64,000 bases of DNA from Pontibacter chinhatensis (lineage in GTDB: Bacteria; Bacteroidota; Bacteroidia; Cytophagales; Hymenobacteraceae): the NCBI RefSeq assembly GCF_900113285.1, contig NZ_FOOT01000003.1, forward strand, positions 310,001 to 374,000. The letters run 5' to 3'. The notes beneath the pieces were generated by a model. That model saw only the letters and a program-made list of their open reading frames with translations. It searched no databases and was not told the origin of the DNA. A program made the position numbers and the translations under genes. Below are positions 17,090 through 26,100 of the stretch, piece by piece. Within the stretch, counting starts at the first letter, position 1. Each line of letters starts with the position of its first letter.

Positions 17090-17893
17090 TTAGGCGGATG
17101 GCTTTTTCCAGAACTCGCCGATGGTTTGCTGCATCTCCGGGTGGATGTTGCCGTTGCTGGCCACGATCTCCCGCCCAAAAACATAGTCGCCCTCCTCGGT
17201 AAACCTGCTGAGCTTGCCGCCCGCCTCCTGCACGATGACAATGCCGGCAGCCACATCCCAAGCGTTCAGGTTATACTCAAAAAAGCCCTCGAAGCGGCCG
17301 CAGGCTACGTAGGCCAGGTCGAGGGCCGCAGAGCCAATGCGCCGCACCCCATGCGAGCGCGACATAAAGGCGCCAAGCACCTGCAGGTACTGTGGTGTCA
17401 GTCCAAAATTATGGTAAGGGAAGCCGGTGGCGATAAGGCTGTCTTTCAGGGCCGGGGCGTCGGATACTTCTATGGGGGAGCTGTTGCAGAAAGCGCCTCC
17501 GCCTTTGTAGGCCCAGAAGCACTCGTCGCGGTTCGGGTCGAAGATGGTGCCCGCCACTACCTCGTCGCCGTCCAGCAGCCCCACGCTCACGCAATAGGCG
17601 GGCAGACCATGTATAAAGTTGGTAGTGCCGTCCAGTGGATCAATTATCCAGTTTAGGCGCTCGCCGCGGGTGGTATCGGTGCCTTCTTCGGTAATGAAGC
17701 CGGCCTCGGGCAGCAGCTGGCGCAGGCCTTCCACCAGTTTCTTCTCCGCTTCCTTATCTACATAAGACACCAGGTCGTTGAAGCCCTTTTGCTCGATGCT
17801 GGAGCGCTCAAAAGTCTCTCCCTCTTTGCGTATAAAAGCGCCGACGCTGCGGCAAAGTATGTTCAGGTTGTTAGCCAGTTGGTTCAGGTTCAT
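17090..17893 (-). CDS. suhB: Inositol monophosphatase family protein (SuhB-like)
   Basis: A magnesium-dependent phosphatase of the IMPase fold, acting on inositol monophosphate or related sugar phosphates such as 3'-phosphoadenosine 5'-phosphate. The 267-residue product shows both family signatures: the metal site DPLDGTTNF and the C-terminal WDVAAGIVIVQEAGG. A conserved Glu-Glu pair in ITEEGTD precedes them. Its ATG overlaps the stop of the upstream DUF4105 gene (ATGA), so the two are translationally coupled. The exact substrate cannot be told from sequence. Confidence 0.93.
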   Translation of the reverse strand: MNLNQLANNLNILCRSVGAFIRKEGETFERSSIEQKGFNDLVSYVDKEAEKKLVEGLRQLLPEAGFITEEGTDTTRGERLNWIIDPLDGTTNFIHGLPAYCVSVGLLDGDEVVAGTIFDPNRDECFWAYKGGGAFCNSSPIEVSDAPALKDSLIATGFPYHNFGLTPQYLQVLGAFMSRSHGVRRIGSAALDLAYVACGRFEGFFEYNLNAWDVAAGIVIVQEAGGKLSRFTEEGDYVFGREIVASNGNIHPEMQQTIGEFWKKPSA

Positions 17894-19125
17894 ATCTTAT
17901 GTGCTATACTTTGTGGATGTGCCAGGGCTTGTGCCTTTTTAGAGAACCATACGGCATAAGCGCCTCTAAGTATGGCCGCCACCATAATGGGCAAGAACGC
18001 AGCATGGTACATTTGCGGCCACAGCGGCCAGCCGATTAAAGCCACTAAGGTGATGATGGTAGTATACAGCATATACTTGCGGACCCACTCCGGAAGGATG
18101 GTGCGGCCCAGGAAGAAGGCAGCCACGGCGTGCGTAGGAATGGCCCAAAGCAGGTTAAAGTTATAGGCGGTAGCCTGGTGATCGGTGGCAAACCAGAGCA
18201 GCAGCACCACAATGCCCAGTACGCCCAGCATAAAGAAAAACGCCATGTCGAACACGCGGCTTCGGCGGCGCTTGATGAAATCCATCACCGTAAGGGCTAC
18301 CACTACTACCAAGAAAGTCCAGAAGACGAGCTGTGGCGTCAGCCAGCCAGCCTCCAGCGGCTGGGAAGGGTCGCGCTCAAAAATCACCTTTGTCTCCTGC
18401 ATCAGCGGTGAGGTTGTGCCGTTCTGGGCGATGGTGGCGCTGGCCAAGCCTTTGGCCAGGTAGTCCGGCAGGAACATGTACTCGTACGGCGTAGCTTTCT
18501 GGTCGATGCGCGCGCCCAGGGCGATGTCGATGCCAAAGTCCCCCCAGGGCTGCGGCCCTAAGTATAAATCGATGAGGTTGCGGAAACTATAGCCTTTGTC
18601 GAAGTGGCTGATGTTGAAAGCCAGCTGGTTGGGGAACGTGGCCTCCACGCCGTCGCGAATGCGGGTGGCGCAGTTATCGAAGAAAAAGTCGTAGAGGTAG
18701 AAGCGGTTCTCGGGCAGGTAGTTGTGCGTCAGGAAACCCCAGTACTGCTGCTTTTGCTCTTCTGTAAAATTGAACTCCTGCTCATACACCGAACGGTTCT
18801 CCAGGGTATAGCTGTAGACAAAGTCGCGGAAGTGCGCCGCTGACAGCTTGTACCGCAGTTTGCCCTGCGCGAACTTGAGGTAGAAGTTGGGCTCGTCGAA
18901 ATCGAAAGTGCCGTAGTTAAATACCACGTCCATACCGGTGACGGGGTCGTTTACGCGCACGGCGCTGTGCCCGAAAATGGCGTACAGATCCGGCCCCGGT
19001 GAGCAGGTGATCAGGCTTATTCTGGCCTCCGGCGAGAGCTGCACATCCTCGAACTGCGCCCAGGCCGGCAGGGTGAACACGCTAAGCAGCAGCGCCAGCG
19101 AGAGTTTCTTTATAAATGCTTTCAT
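17890..19125 (-). CDS. DUF4105 / Lnb-type lipoprotein N-acyltransferase candidate
   Basis: A 411-residue envelope protein. A signal peptide (1-23) leads into a periplasmic DUF4105 domain (about 30-240), with the family's conserved stretches TCSPGPDLYAIFGHSAVRV, NYGTFDFDEPNFYLKFAQGKLRY and YDFFFDNCATRIRD. These include the His and Cys expected of a papain-like fold. About five C-terminal membrane helices follow (about 265-400). From memory, this architecture is now associated with Lnb, the Bacteroidota enzyme that N-acylates lipoproteins in place of Lnt; confirm that name. It lies one base after the rsmI stop and overlaps suhB. Confidence 0.82.
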   Translation of the reverse strand: MKAFIKKLSLALLLSVFTLPAWAQFEDVQLSPEARISLITCSPGPDLYAIFGHSAVRVNDPVTGMDVVFNYGTFDFDEPNFYLKFAQGKLRYKLSAAHFRDFVYSYTLENRSVYEQEFNFTEEQKQQYWGFLTHNYLPENRFYLYDFFFDNCATRIRDGVEATFPNQLAFNISHFDKGYSFRNLIDLYLGPQPWGDFGIDIALGARIDQKATPYEYMFLPDYLAKGLASATIAQNGTTSPLMQETKVIFERDPSQPLEAGWLTPQLVFWTFLVVVVALTVMDFIKRRRSRVFDMAFFFMLGVLGIVVLLLWFATDHQATAYNFNLLWAIPTHAVAAFFLGRTILPEWVRKYMLYTTIITLVALIGWPLWPQMYHAAFLPIMVAAILRGAYAVWFSKKAQALAHPQSIAHKI

Positions 19126-19126
19126 C

Positions 19127-19837
19127 TTATTCTTTATCGGCTTTGCCTGCTTTGGCGGCTCCGGAAACCACTACTACAAACTCCCCTTTTATACTTTTGT
19201 TGTTGAAAATCTCCAGCAACTCCTCTAACGTGCCGTTGATAGTTTCCTCAAACATCTTCGAGATTTCACGTGAAACAGAGGCCTCGCGCTCGACCCCAAA
19301 CACCTCCTTAAACTGCGCAAGCGTCTTGAGCAGGCGGTGCGGCGACTCGTAGAAAATCATGGTGCGTTCTTCGCCGGCCAAGCTCTGCAGGCGCGTCTGG
19401 CGACCTTTCTTAATGGGCAGGAATCCCTCAAAAGTAAAGCGGTCGGTGCTGAAGCCCGATTTTACCAGCGCCGGCACGAAGGCCGTGGCTCCCGGAAGGC
19501 ACTCTACTTTAATATCATGCTTGAGGCACTCGCGCACCAGGAAAAAACCGGGGTCCGAGATGCCGGGCGTGCCTGCGTCGGAGATGAGCGCCATCACCTC
19601 CCCTGCCTTCAGGCGGTCGATGAGGTGGGCGGTGGCCTTGTGCTCGTTGTGCAGGTGGTGGCTGTGCATGCGCTTCTCAATGCCCAAGTGTTGCAGCAGC
19701 TTGCCGCTCGTGCGCGTGTCCTCGGCCAGTATCACGTCCACCTCCTTTAAAATGCGAATGGCCCGCAGCGTAATATCCTCTAAGTTGCCGATGGGCGTCG
19801 GCACCAGGTATAAACTTGTTTTTTCCTGTTCCTGCAT
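19127..19837 (-). CDS. rsmI: 16S rRNA (cytidine(1402)-2'-O)-methyltransferase
   Basis: Methylates the ribose of C1402 in 16S rRNA using SAM, tuning the decoding centre. The 236-residue product has the tetrapyrrole-methylase fold with the N-terminal LVPTPIGNLEDITLRAIRIL, AEDTRTSGKLL and the SAM loop LISDAGTPGISDPG, followed by LPGATAFVPAL. It is slightly shorter than E. coli RsmI, lacking part of the C-terminal extension. First gene of the operon rsmI-lnb-suhB; the stop is one base from the next start. Confidence 0.95.
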   Translation of the reverse strand: MQEQEKTSLYLVPTPIGNLEDITLRAIRILKEVDVILAEDTRTSGKLLQHLGIEKRMHSHHLHNEHKATAHLIDRLKAGEVMALISDAGTPGISDPGFFLVRECLKHDIKVECLPGATAFVPALVKSGFSTDRFTFEGFLPIKKGRQTRLQSLAGEERTMIFYESPHRLLKTLAQFKEVFGVEREASVSREISKMFEETINGTLEELLEIFNNKSIKGEFVVVVSGAAKAGKADKE

Positions 19838-19849
19838 GGCGTAAAGATA

Positions 19850-19981
19850 CTACTTAATTGTTGGTTGATAATTGCTGGTTGTTTGGTTTATAGGCTAAAG
19901 TATAGGAGCCGTATGCAACACAGCAAGAGCTATTGTGCCGGCAGGCAACAACAATTAACAATCATCAATAGCAATTAATTA
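19850..19981. repeat. AT-rich inverted repeat bounding the rsmI 5' intergenic region
   Basis: TAATTGTTGGTTGATAATTG near 19855 faces ACAATTAACAATCATCAATAG near 19950 in inverted orientation, so the two edges of the gap between rsmI and the pterin dehydratase gene form imperfect complementary arms. An AAGTATA copy lies between them. Similar arms bound the gaps at 39316-39545 and 48953-49102. Confidence 0.55.
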
Positions 19982-20226
19982 CCAGCCATCATCTTGTCAT
20001 AAATCTCGTCGATACGCCGGGCCAGTTCCAGGTCTTTTTCCGTGACGGTGTTGCCGGCGTCGTGGGTGGTGAGCTCTATTTCTACCTTGTTGTACACGTT
20101 ACTCCACCACGGATGATGGTCCATCTCCTCGGCCACCTCGCCTACCGTGTTCATAAAGGTCAGCGCCTGCTTAAAGTCCTTAAAGGTAAGGCTGCGCTTT
20201 AGTTTGTCTTCTTCCTCTCTCCACAT
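19975..20226 (-). CDS. 4a-hydroxytetrahydrobiopterin dehydratase (PCD/DCoH family)
   Basis: Dehydrates 4a-hydroxytetrahydrobiopterin to recycle the pterin cofactor of aromatic amino acid hydroxylases; in many bacteria it also serves other pterin or molybdopterin roles. The 83-residue length fits the family and it has the catalytic pattern EEMDHHPWWSNVYNKVEIELTTH, followed by an acidic residue-rich helix. ATG start. It does not appear to be cotranscribed with a hydroxylase in this window. Confidence 0.9.
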   Translation of the reverse strand: MWREEEDKLKRSLTFKDFKQALTFMNTVGEVAEEMDHHPWWSNVYNKVEIELTTHDAGNTVTEKDLELARRIDEIYDKMMAGN

Positions 20227-20346
20227 AAAGTATAAGTATAAAGTATAAACGGCTGCGGCAGGTATAAGATAGCTTTCTTAGATAACCACCCCAAAACGCA
20301 GGCGTATAGTAGGGAACTGCCCAAAGCGGCAATCCTACTTAAAACT

Positions 20347-21216
20347 ATGAAAACTATGGCAAACAAACCAACCAAGTTGCCTGCGCAGGAGCAGGAGCAG
20401 CAGCCGGGTAAAGAGCATGAAATGACCCCGCAGCCTGAGTACATCCGGAAAGGCTACAAAGGCAGCGACAAACTGAAAGGCAAAAAAGCCCTGATAACCG
20501 GCGGCGACAGCGGCATCGGCCGGGCCGTGGCTGTACATTTTGCACGTGAGGGGGCCGATGTGGCTATCGTATACTTAAACGAGGACAAAGACGCCAAAGA
20601 CACCCTGAAGCTGATTGAAGCGGAAGGCCGCAAAGGCCTGATTCTCTCCGGCGACATCGGCGATGAAAAGTTTTGCAGGGACGCCGTGCAGCGGGCCGTA
20701 AAGGAATTGGGCGGGCTGGACATACTGGTGAACAATGCCGCTGAGCAGCATGAGCAAAGCGATCTGAAAGATATCTCGAAGGATCAGCTGCAGCGCACCT
20801 TCCAGACCAACATTTTCTCGATGTTCTACATGACCAAAGCCGCCCTGGAGCACATGAAGGGAGGCAGCGCCGTCGTCAATTCCACCTCCGTTACCTCCTA
20901 CCGCGGCAGCGACCACCTGATGGATTACGCCTCTACCAAAGGGGCTATCACCGCCTTTACACGGTCGCTTTCGGCCAACCTGGCGGAGAAAAAAATACGT
21001 GTAAATGCCGTGGCCCCCGGGCCTATCTGGACACCCCTTATTCCGGCCTCTTTTGATGCGGAGAAAGTAAAGGAATTTGGGCAGAATGTGCCGCTGAAAC
21101 GCCCCGGGCAGCCCTCTGAGGTGGCCCCGGCCTATGTGTTTCTGGCCTCCGAGGATGGCTCTTATATAACCGGGCAGGTGATACACGTAAACGGTGGTGA
21201 GCAGGTAGGCAGTTAA
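20347..21216 (+). CDS. SDR family oxidoreductase, general-stress type (YghA/YdaD-like)
   Basis: A 289-residue classical short-chain dehydrogenase preceded by a charged, disordered 45-residue extension with PQPEYIRKGYKGSDKLKGK. That extension is typical of the YghA/GspA39 stress subgroup. The cofactor motif is TGGDSGIGRAVA, and the catalytic set is NNAAEQ (Asn), STSVTS (Ser) and YASTKGA (Tyr, Lys). An ATG nine bases downstream of the chosen ATG is equally possible. Two short hydrophilic, probably disordered proteins follow. This is a common desiccation/stress grouping, so a stress-induced unit is likely. Confidence 0.9.
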   Translation: MKTMANKPTKLPAQEQEQQPGKEHEMTPQPEYIRKGYKGSDKLKGKKALITGGDSGIGRAVAVHFAREGADVAIVYLNEDKDAKDTLKLIEAEGRKGLILSGDIGDEKFCRDAVQRAVKELGGLDILVNNAAEQHEQSDLKDISKDQLQRTFQTNIFSMFYMTKAALEHMKGGSAVVNSTSVTSYRGSDHLMDYASTKGAITAFTRSLSANLAEKKIRVNAVAPGPIWTPLIPASFDAEKVKEFGQNVPLKRPGQPSEVAPAYVFLASEDGSYITGQVIHVNGGEQVGS

Positions 21217-21296
21217 ACCTAAGCGGCCTGAAAAGAGTAAAACAAAGTATAAGCGCTCTGGCAACAGGGCGCAGTGTTAATTAAAAGAATGCAATT

Positions 21297-21599
21297 ATGG
21301 CTGAAGATAAAGAAAACAAGGATGCGCTGAGAAACCAGCCGCCCAACAAGCGCGGTTTCCGTGAGATAGAGGAAGATACCGGTGACCTGGAGATGCGCGC
21401 GGGCCACATTATACCGGGCGCTGACCCGCCTAAGAACGAGCACCAGCGTGGTGGCTTCGGCAACCGCGATGGCAAAGAAGGCTATGGCAGCGACACAGCC
21501 TCTGAAGGACCAAGCGCCACGGGCGTAAACGACTTTGCAGACGACGGCGTGCCACCGCCAGACAACATGCGCACTGAGGACGAAGGTCGCGGTACCTAA
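21297..21599 (+). CDS. Small hydrophilic, probably disordered protein
   Basis: A 100-residue protein with no hydrophobic core, rich in Gly, Asp, Glu, Asn and Pro (NQPPNKRGFREIEEDTGDLEMRAG ... ADPPKNEHQRGG ... DDGVPPPDNMRTEDEGRGT, joined here by dots). Composition suggests an intrinsically disordered, heat-soluble protein of the hydrophilin kind, a class that often accompanies desiccation or osmotic stress genes. It lies 80 bases after the SDR gene, with an AAGTATAA between. The function is inferred from composition and context only. Confidence 0.65.
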   Translation: MAEDKENKDALRNQPPNKRGFREIEEDTGDLEMRAGHIIPGADPPKNEHQRGGFGNRDGKEGYGSDTASEGPSATGVNDFADDGVPPPDNMRTEDEGRGT

Positions 21600-21682
21600 G
21601 TATAAAAAGTATAAGCAAGAAGAGAAGGCCACAAAGTATAAACTGGCCGTGAAGTTGAACAATTATTAAAAAGGAGGATATT

Positions 21683-21919
21683 ATGCCATCATATAAGCAC
21701 ACCCAGCCCGGCGGCGAAAACAAAGGAAGGCCAACTGGGGAAGGACAGAGCAAAGCTGCAGGCAAGCCTGTAGACCCAAATCAGACCCGTGCGGAGCACG
21801 AGGAGCTGAAGAAAAAACATACCGACGGGCCTGACAAAGCGGCGGGTAAAAACACCATGACCAACAATCCGAACCGCAATACGAATAAGCCCGACCTGGA
21901 CAACAACAAGTATAACTAG
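21683..21919 (+). CDS. Small hydrophilic, lysine/asparagine-rich protein with strong ribosome site
   Basis: A 78-residue, very polar protein with Gly/Lys/Asn-rich low-complexity sequence (TQPGGENKGRPTGEGQSK, KHTDGPDKAAGK, TNNPNRNTNKPDLDNN). No fold is expected. It is preceded by a perfect AGGAGG (21672-21677) five bases before the ATG. That is rare in this phylum and suggests high translation. A hairpin at 21941-21973 follows. With the SDR and the preceding 100-residue protein it looks like a stress-protein cluster. Confidence 0.7.
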   Translation: MPSYKHTQPGGENKGRPTGEGQSKAAGKPVDPNQTRAEHEELKKKHTDGPDKAAGKNTMTNNPNRNTNKPDLDNNKYN

Positions 21920-21940
21920 AATACCTAACATTGCTTAAAC

Positions 21941-21973
21941 AGAAATAGCACCTGTAGCGCGGGTGCTATTTCT
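21941..21973 (+). terminator. Hairpin, probable weak terminator
   Basis: Arms AGAAATAGCACC and GGTGCTATTTCT form a 12-base stem with a 9-base loop, but only short T stretches follow. It lies between the small polar protein and the phosphatase gene. Confidence 0.55.
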
Positions 21974-22018
21974 GTATTACCTTTACGGTGTCGCCTTGTC
22001 CGCGCAAAAAAAGACCCT

Positions 22019-22714
22019 ATGCCCCGTTACGCCCTCACAGACATACACGGCTGCGCCCGCACCCTCAAAGCCATGGTGCACGATCAGCTCCGGCTTACAC
22101 GTAATGACGAACTCTACCTGCTCGGCGATTTTGTAAATAAAGGTCCTGACTCCAAGGGTGTTATTGATTTTATACTTCATCTGCAGAAGCAGCGCTACCA
22201 GGTACACTGCCTGCGCGGCAACCACGACCAAATGCTGCTAAAAGCGGTGGAGAAGGGCGAAAAAGCCCTGAACCTTACCTCAACAGAACGGGGGCTGGTG
22301 CTGCAGAGCTTCGGCATCACGCGATTTGAGCACCTCCCCGACAAGTATACGGCCTTCCTTAGCGGCCTCCCCTACTATTTAGAGCTTCCCGATTACTTCC
22401 TAGTGCACGCCGGCTTCGATTTTAAGCAGGATGACATCTTCTCCGACAAAGAAGCCATGCTCAACATCCGCGACTACAAACCTGACTGGATCCGCCTCGG
22501 AAACAAAAAACTGCTGCACGGCCATACACCCACCCCCCTTCACGGCATTAAAAAAGCAGCCTCGCACAAAGAGCCAAAGCTAAACCTCGACGCCGGCTGT
22601 GTATACTACCGGAATGCAGCTTTCGGTAACCTGGTTGCCTTAGACCTTGATACTCTGGAACTTCACATCCAGCCCAACATCGATCGCCCATATCCTGTTG
22701 CCCGCAAAGGCTAA
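22019..22714 (+). CDS. PPP-type serine/threonine phosphatase (metallophosphoesterase)
   Basis: A 231-residue phosphatase with the bimetal-site motifs in order: DIHGC (residues 8-12), GDFVNKGPDSKGV, RGNHDQM, VHAGF and LHGHTPTP. This is the bacterial PPP family that includes lambda phosphatase, PrpA/B and the diadenosine tetraphosphatase relatives. The size fits protein phosphatases of that group. The substrate (phosphoserine proteins or dinucleotide polyphosphates) cannot be settled. Its ATG lies 45 bases after the preceding hairpin, so it may have its own promoter. Confidence 0.9.
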   Translation: MPRYALTDIHGCARTLKAMVHDQLRLTRNDELYLLGDFVNKGPDSKGVIDFILHLQKQRYQVHCLRGNHDQMLLKAVEKGEKALNLTSTERGLVLQSFGITRFEHLPDKYTAFLSGLPYYLELPDYFLVHAGFDFKQDDIFSDKEAMLNIRDYKPDWIRLGNKKLLHGHTPTPLHGIKKAASHKEPKLNLDAGCVYYRNAAFGNLVALDLDTLELHIQPNIDRPYPVARKG

Positions 22715-23159
22715 AATCTTCCTCCTCACTGGCCTAGGTGCAAAATCAGTTAACACACCTGTTCGATGCTAAGTTGAACTGTTTGTTCTTAGTTATCGAA
22801 CTAATATACCGCTTTTAATATATATTAATTTGCACTTTATTAATGAAAACTTATAGGCATAGAAGTGCGGGAAATTGTATTGCCTTTCGGTGTTTCCAAG
22901 CGATTGACTTTTAATGTCTTAACATCCTGTTGGTAGCAGGGGTACTGCTTAGGCTGTCAGAGAAGCTGTAATGCAACTTGCGGGAGGTTTTTGCCTCGGA
23001 AAAACCTTAGTAATGGCATATAATACTATATTCTTAAAATTAGATAAAAAAACATATAGACATATTGCTAAAATGATAGATAAATTATCTTATTTTGTGG
23101 CAATTAGGCTTAACATAAATTAGCACAGAAATCTTTTATTACATACTTAAGTTCGAGCT
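22715..23159. other. AT-rich intergenic leader of the TIG-repeat gene
   Basis: This 445-base gap is markedly more AT-rich than its surroundings and contains no copy of AAGTATA that I can find. I see no gene. A weak promoter-like pair (TTG at 23065-23067 and TATTTTGT near 23091) has imperfect sequence and spacing. The middle part has short complementary stretches that could fold as a structured leader, but I cannot match a known riboswitch. Confidence 0.45.
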
Positions 23160-26100
23160 ATGGTGCAACTCTACAATCCCCCTATTACACAACTCCTCAG
23201 GTCACTGCTCTTGCAGTGTGTTTTCTTGCTCGGAATAGTCTCCATGGCTGTGGCGCAGACCTATCCGGCCCCAGCTGAGTACCATGGTCCTTGGAGAACA
23301 CCAACGTCTTCGAATGTAAAGACCAATGGCTTGGTAGCGGATGGCGCTAATATTGAGCCAAGTGGCGCTGGTGGTTCAGCCCAATTCAGGACCACTTCTG
23401 CTAATGTTGACGTCAAGCTGAATGGGAATGGACTTACGGGCTATAAACTAAGCTATAGCATAGTAGCTACTACCACCAGGTCTGGTTCAGCCAGCATGAC
23501 AGTAAGTTACAGCACTGATGGCGGCCAAACTTTTGGGAATGGTGCTGTTACCAGCGATGTGCCGAAAGAAGCCACCACCATAGATTTATACCTACCTGCC
23601 GCTGCAACAGATGTAAGGTTTCAGTTGGCATCGGTTACAGATGCCTATGTGTTCCTGGATGCGGTAAAGGTATCGCAGCAGCCTGAGGTGGATGGCTTCA
23701 CTCCGGCAGGGGGAGTGCCGGGTACACCTGTAACGATTACAGGTACACACCTGAACGAGACTTCTGCAGTGTTCTTTGGTACAGTACCAGCTGAGAGTAT
23801 AACAGTAAACCCAGAAGGCACATCTGTTTCAACAGTGGTGCCAACAGGTGCCAAGAGCGCCCCTATTAGAGTAGTAACCTCTTATGGTGAGGCAAGTACT
23901 GCAGAGTTTAAAGTGCCTGCTCCTGTGTTTGCTACCAGTGGCTCTCAGTTTGCTCCAACAGGTGCCGGTGCTGGAGAGACAATAACACTTTTCGGCCAGT
24001 ATTTTACAGGTGTTAATGAAGTGCTGTTTAACGGAGCGGCGGCAGATGCTTCTACTATTAGGTTTGTAAGCGACGGAGAAATTACAGTAGTAGTACCGAA
24101 AGGTGCTAGTGCAGGACCTATAACGGCAACGAGCCCGGCGGGTAGTGGAGTAAGTTCAGCTTTTACGGTTTACGGTCCGCAGATCATAGCTCAGGCAGAA
24201 GGTTCAGAGTTTACTCCAACAGAAGGCCCTGCACTTACTACAGAGGTGACCATCTACGGGGATTATTTTACAGCTGTAAATGAGGTGCTTTTCAATGGAG
24301 TGAAAGCAACCAGCTTTGCAGTGGTTAGTGATGAAGAGATAACAGCCACAGTTCCGCTAGGTGCGGGTACAGGTCCTATCACGGTGAAAAGCCCAGCGGG
24401 CGAGGCTGTAAGCACGGCGGTTTACAATGTGCCGGCCCCTCAGTTTGTCACGTATGATAACGTTGACTCTCAATTTAAGCCTACCTCAGCTGGTCCAAAT
24501 ATGCAGATAACGCTGTATGGCGTGAACCTGGCCAGCGTAAGCAGCGTGGTGTTCCTGGGAGCAGAAGGCGACGACAGTGATAATGTAGTGGCTACTTTTG
24601 CTGCCCCTACCAACGATACTGAACTGGTGGTAACAGTGCCAGCTGATGCGAAGACAGGAAAAATCCAGCTTATCGCTCCAGGTGATAAAACAGCCACCAG
24701 CGAGCAAATCTTTAATTTTGTTCCGGCTCCAATTATTACTGAGGTGGCAAATACAACGGCAACGGATGGAGGAACCTATGGATTGGTGGGAGAACAAATC
24801 ACCATTACCGGCCAGGATTTCGGAACAGCGTACGAAGTGATTCTCGGAAACACAACACTAAATCCTACCACCGAAACCAACACAGCTGGCTTTACCGTGA
24901 ATGTAGAAGGTACCGCTATTACGTTCAACATTCCAGACGGAGCAGCATCAGGTAGTGTAACCGTAAAAACACAGGGTGGAGAAGCCACCTGGGAAGGTCC
25001 GTTTGACGTTATCTATGCTCCGACTATTGCGAGCTTCAGCCCGGTTAAAGGACCAATCGGTCAGGAGGTAACCATTACAGGGCAGTACCTGAAGTATGTT
25101 TCAGAGGTGGTATTCCTGGGCAGTAGCGCATCAGAGGATGATAATAAAACAATTACCTTCTCTGCTCCTCATGCAAGCGACACAGAAATAAAAGTAACGG
25201 TGCCAACTGGCGCCATAACTGGTTTTATTAGCATTACTAACCCTGCTAACACCACCACTTCTGCTGATGAGTATGAGGTGATCGTTATACCTGTTATTAA
25301 TGCTTTCACTCCTACACGGGGCGTCGCTGGTAATGAAGTAACAATCACAGGTTACAATTTCTTAGGGACAACGAGTGTAACGTTTGGAGAGAGCGGCCTT
25401 GTTGCTCCTTATGATGCAGACACAAATCCAGGCGGCTTTACAGTTGTGTCAGATACTGAGTTAACTGTACAAGTACCGGTCGATGCAACCACAGGCCTTA
25501 TATCGATTACAAACGCTATGGGTACAGGAAGCAGCGAGAGTAACTTCACTATCACTCAGAAGCCAACCATTACGGGCGTGTCTCCTCTTAAAGGAGTGGT
25601 AGGCTCGAAAGTGGTAATTGAGGGTACTGAATTTGTGGGTGATAACATTGTAGTAACTTTCCTGGGAGCAGGCACAGGCGTAGTCGCTACAAGTATAACT
25701 GTTGAATCTTCGACTAAAATCACTGCCACAGTACCGGAAGGCGCTTTGACAGGCAAGCTGATGGTGACAAACGCTGCTGGAAACAGTGAGCCAAGTATAG
25801 ACACTTACCTAGTTGTAACAGCTCCTGAAATAATCAGCTTTACTCCAACAGAAGGTAAGGCCGGTGATGACGTAATTATTAAAGGATGGTTATTGGAGTC
25901 AGTAACAGCAGTAGGCTTTAACGGGGGCGTACAGGCTACGCCTAAGTACAATGCAGCTGATAGCACCATCACCGTAGTGGTGCCAACAAACGCTACAACT
26001 GGTACCTTAACCTTGATAGTGGGCGAGGATGTGGTATTTACAAGTGCAGATGTCTTCACGGTAATCCCTGCTCCAACCATCGTTTCCTTCACGCCTGCAC

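Noticed and set aside
22940..23010. Riboswitch-like fold before the giant surface gene
   Set aside because: Short complementary stretches only; no consensus core of a known riboswitch.
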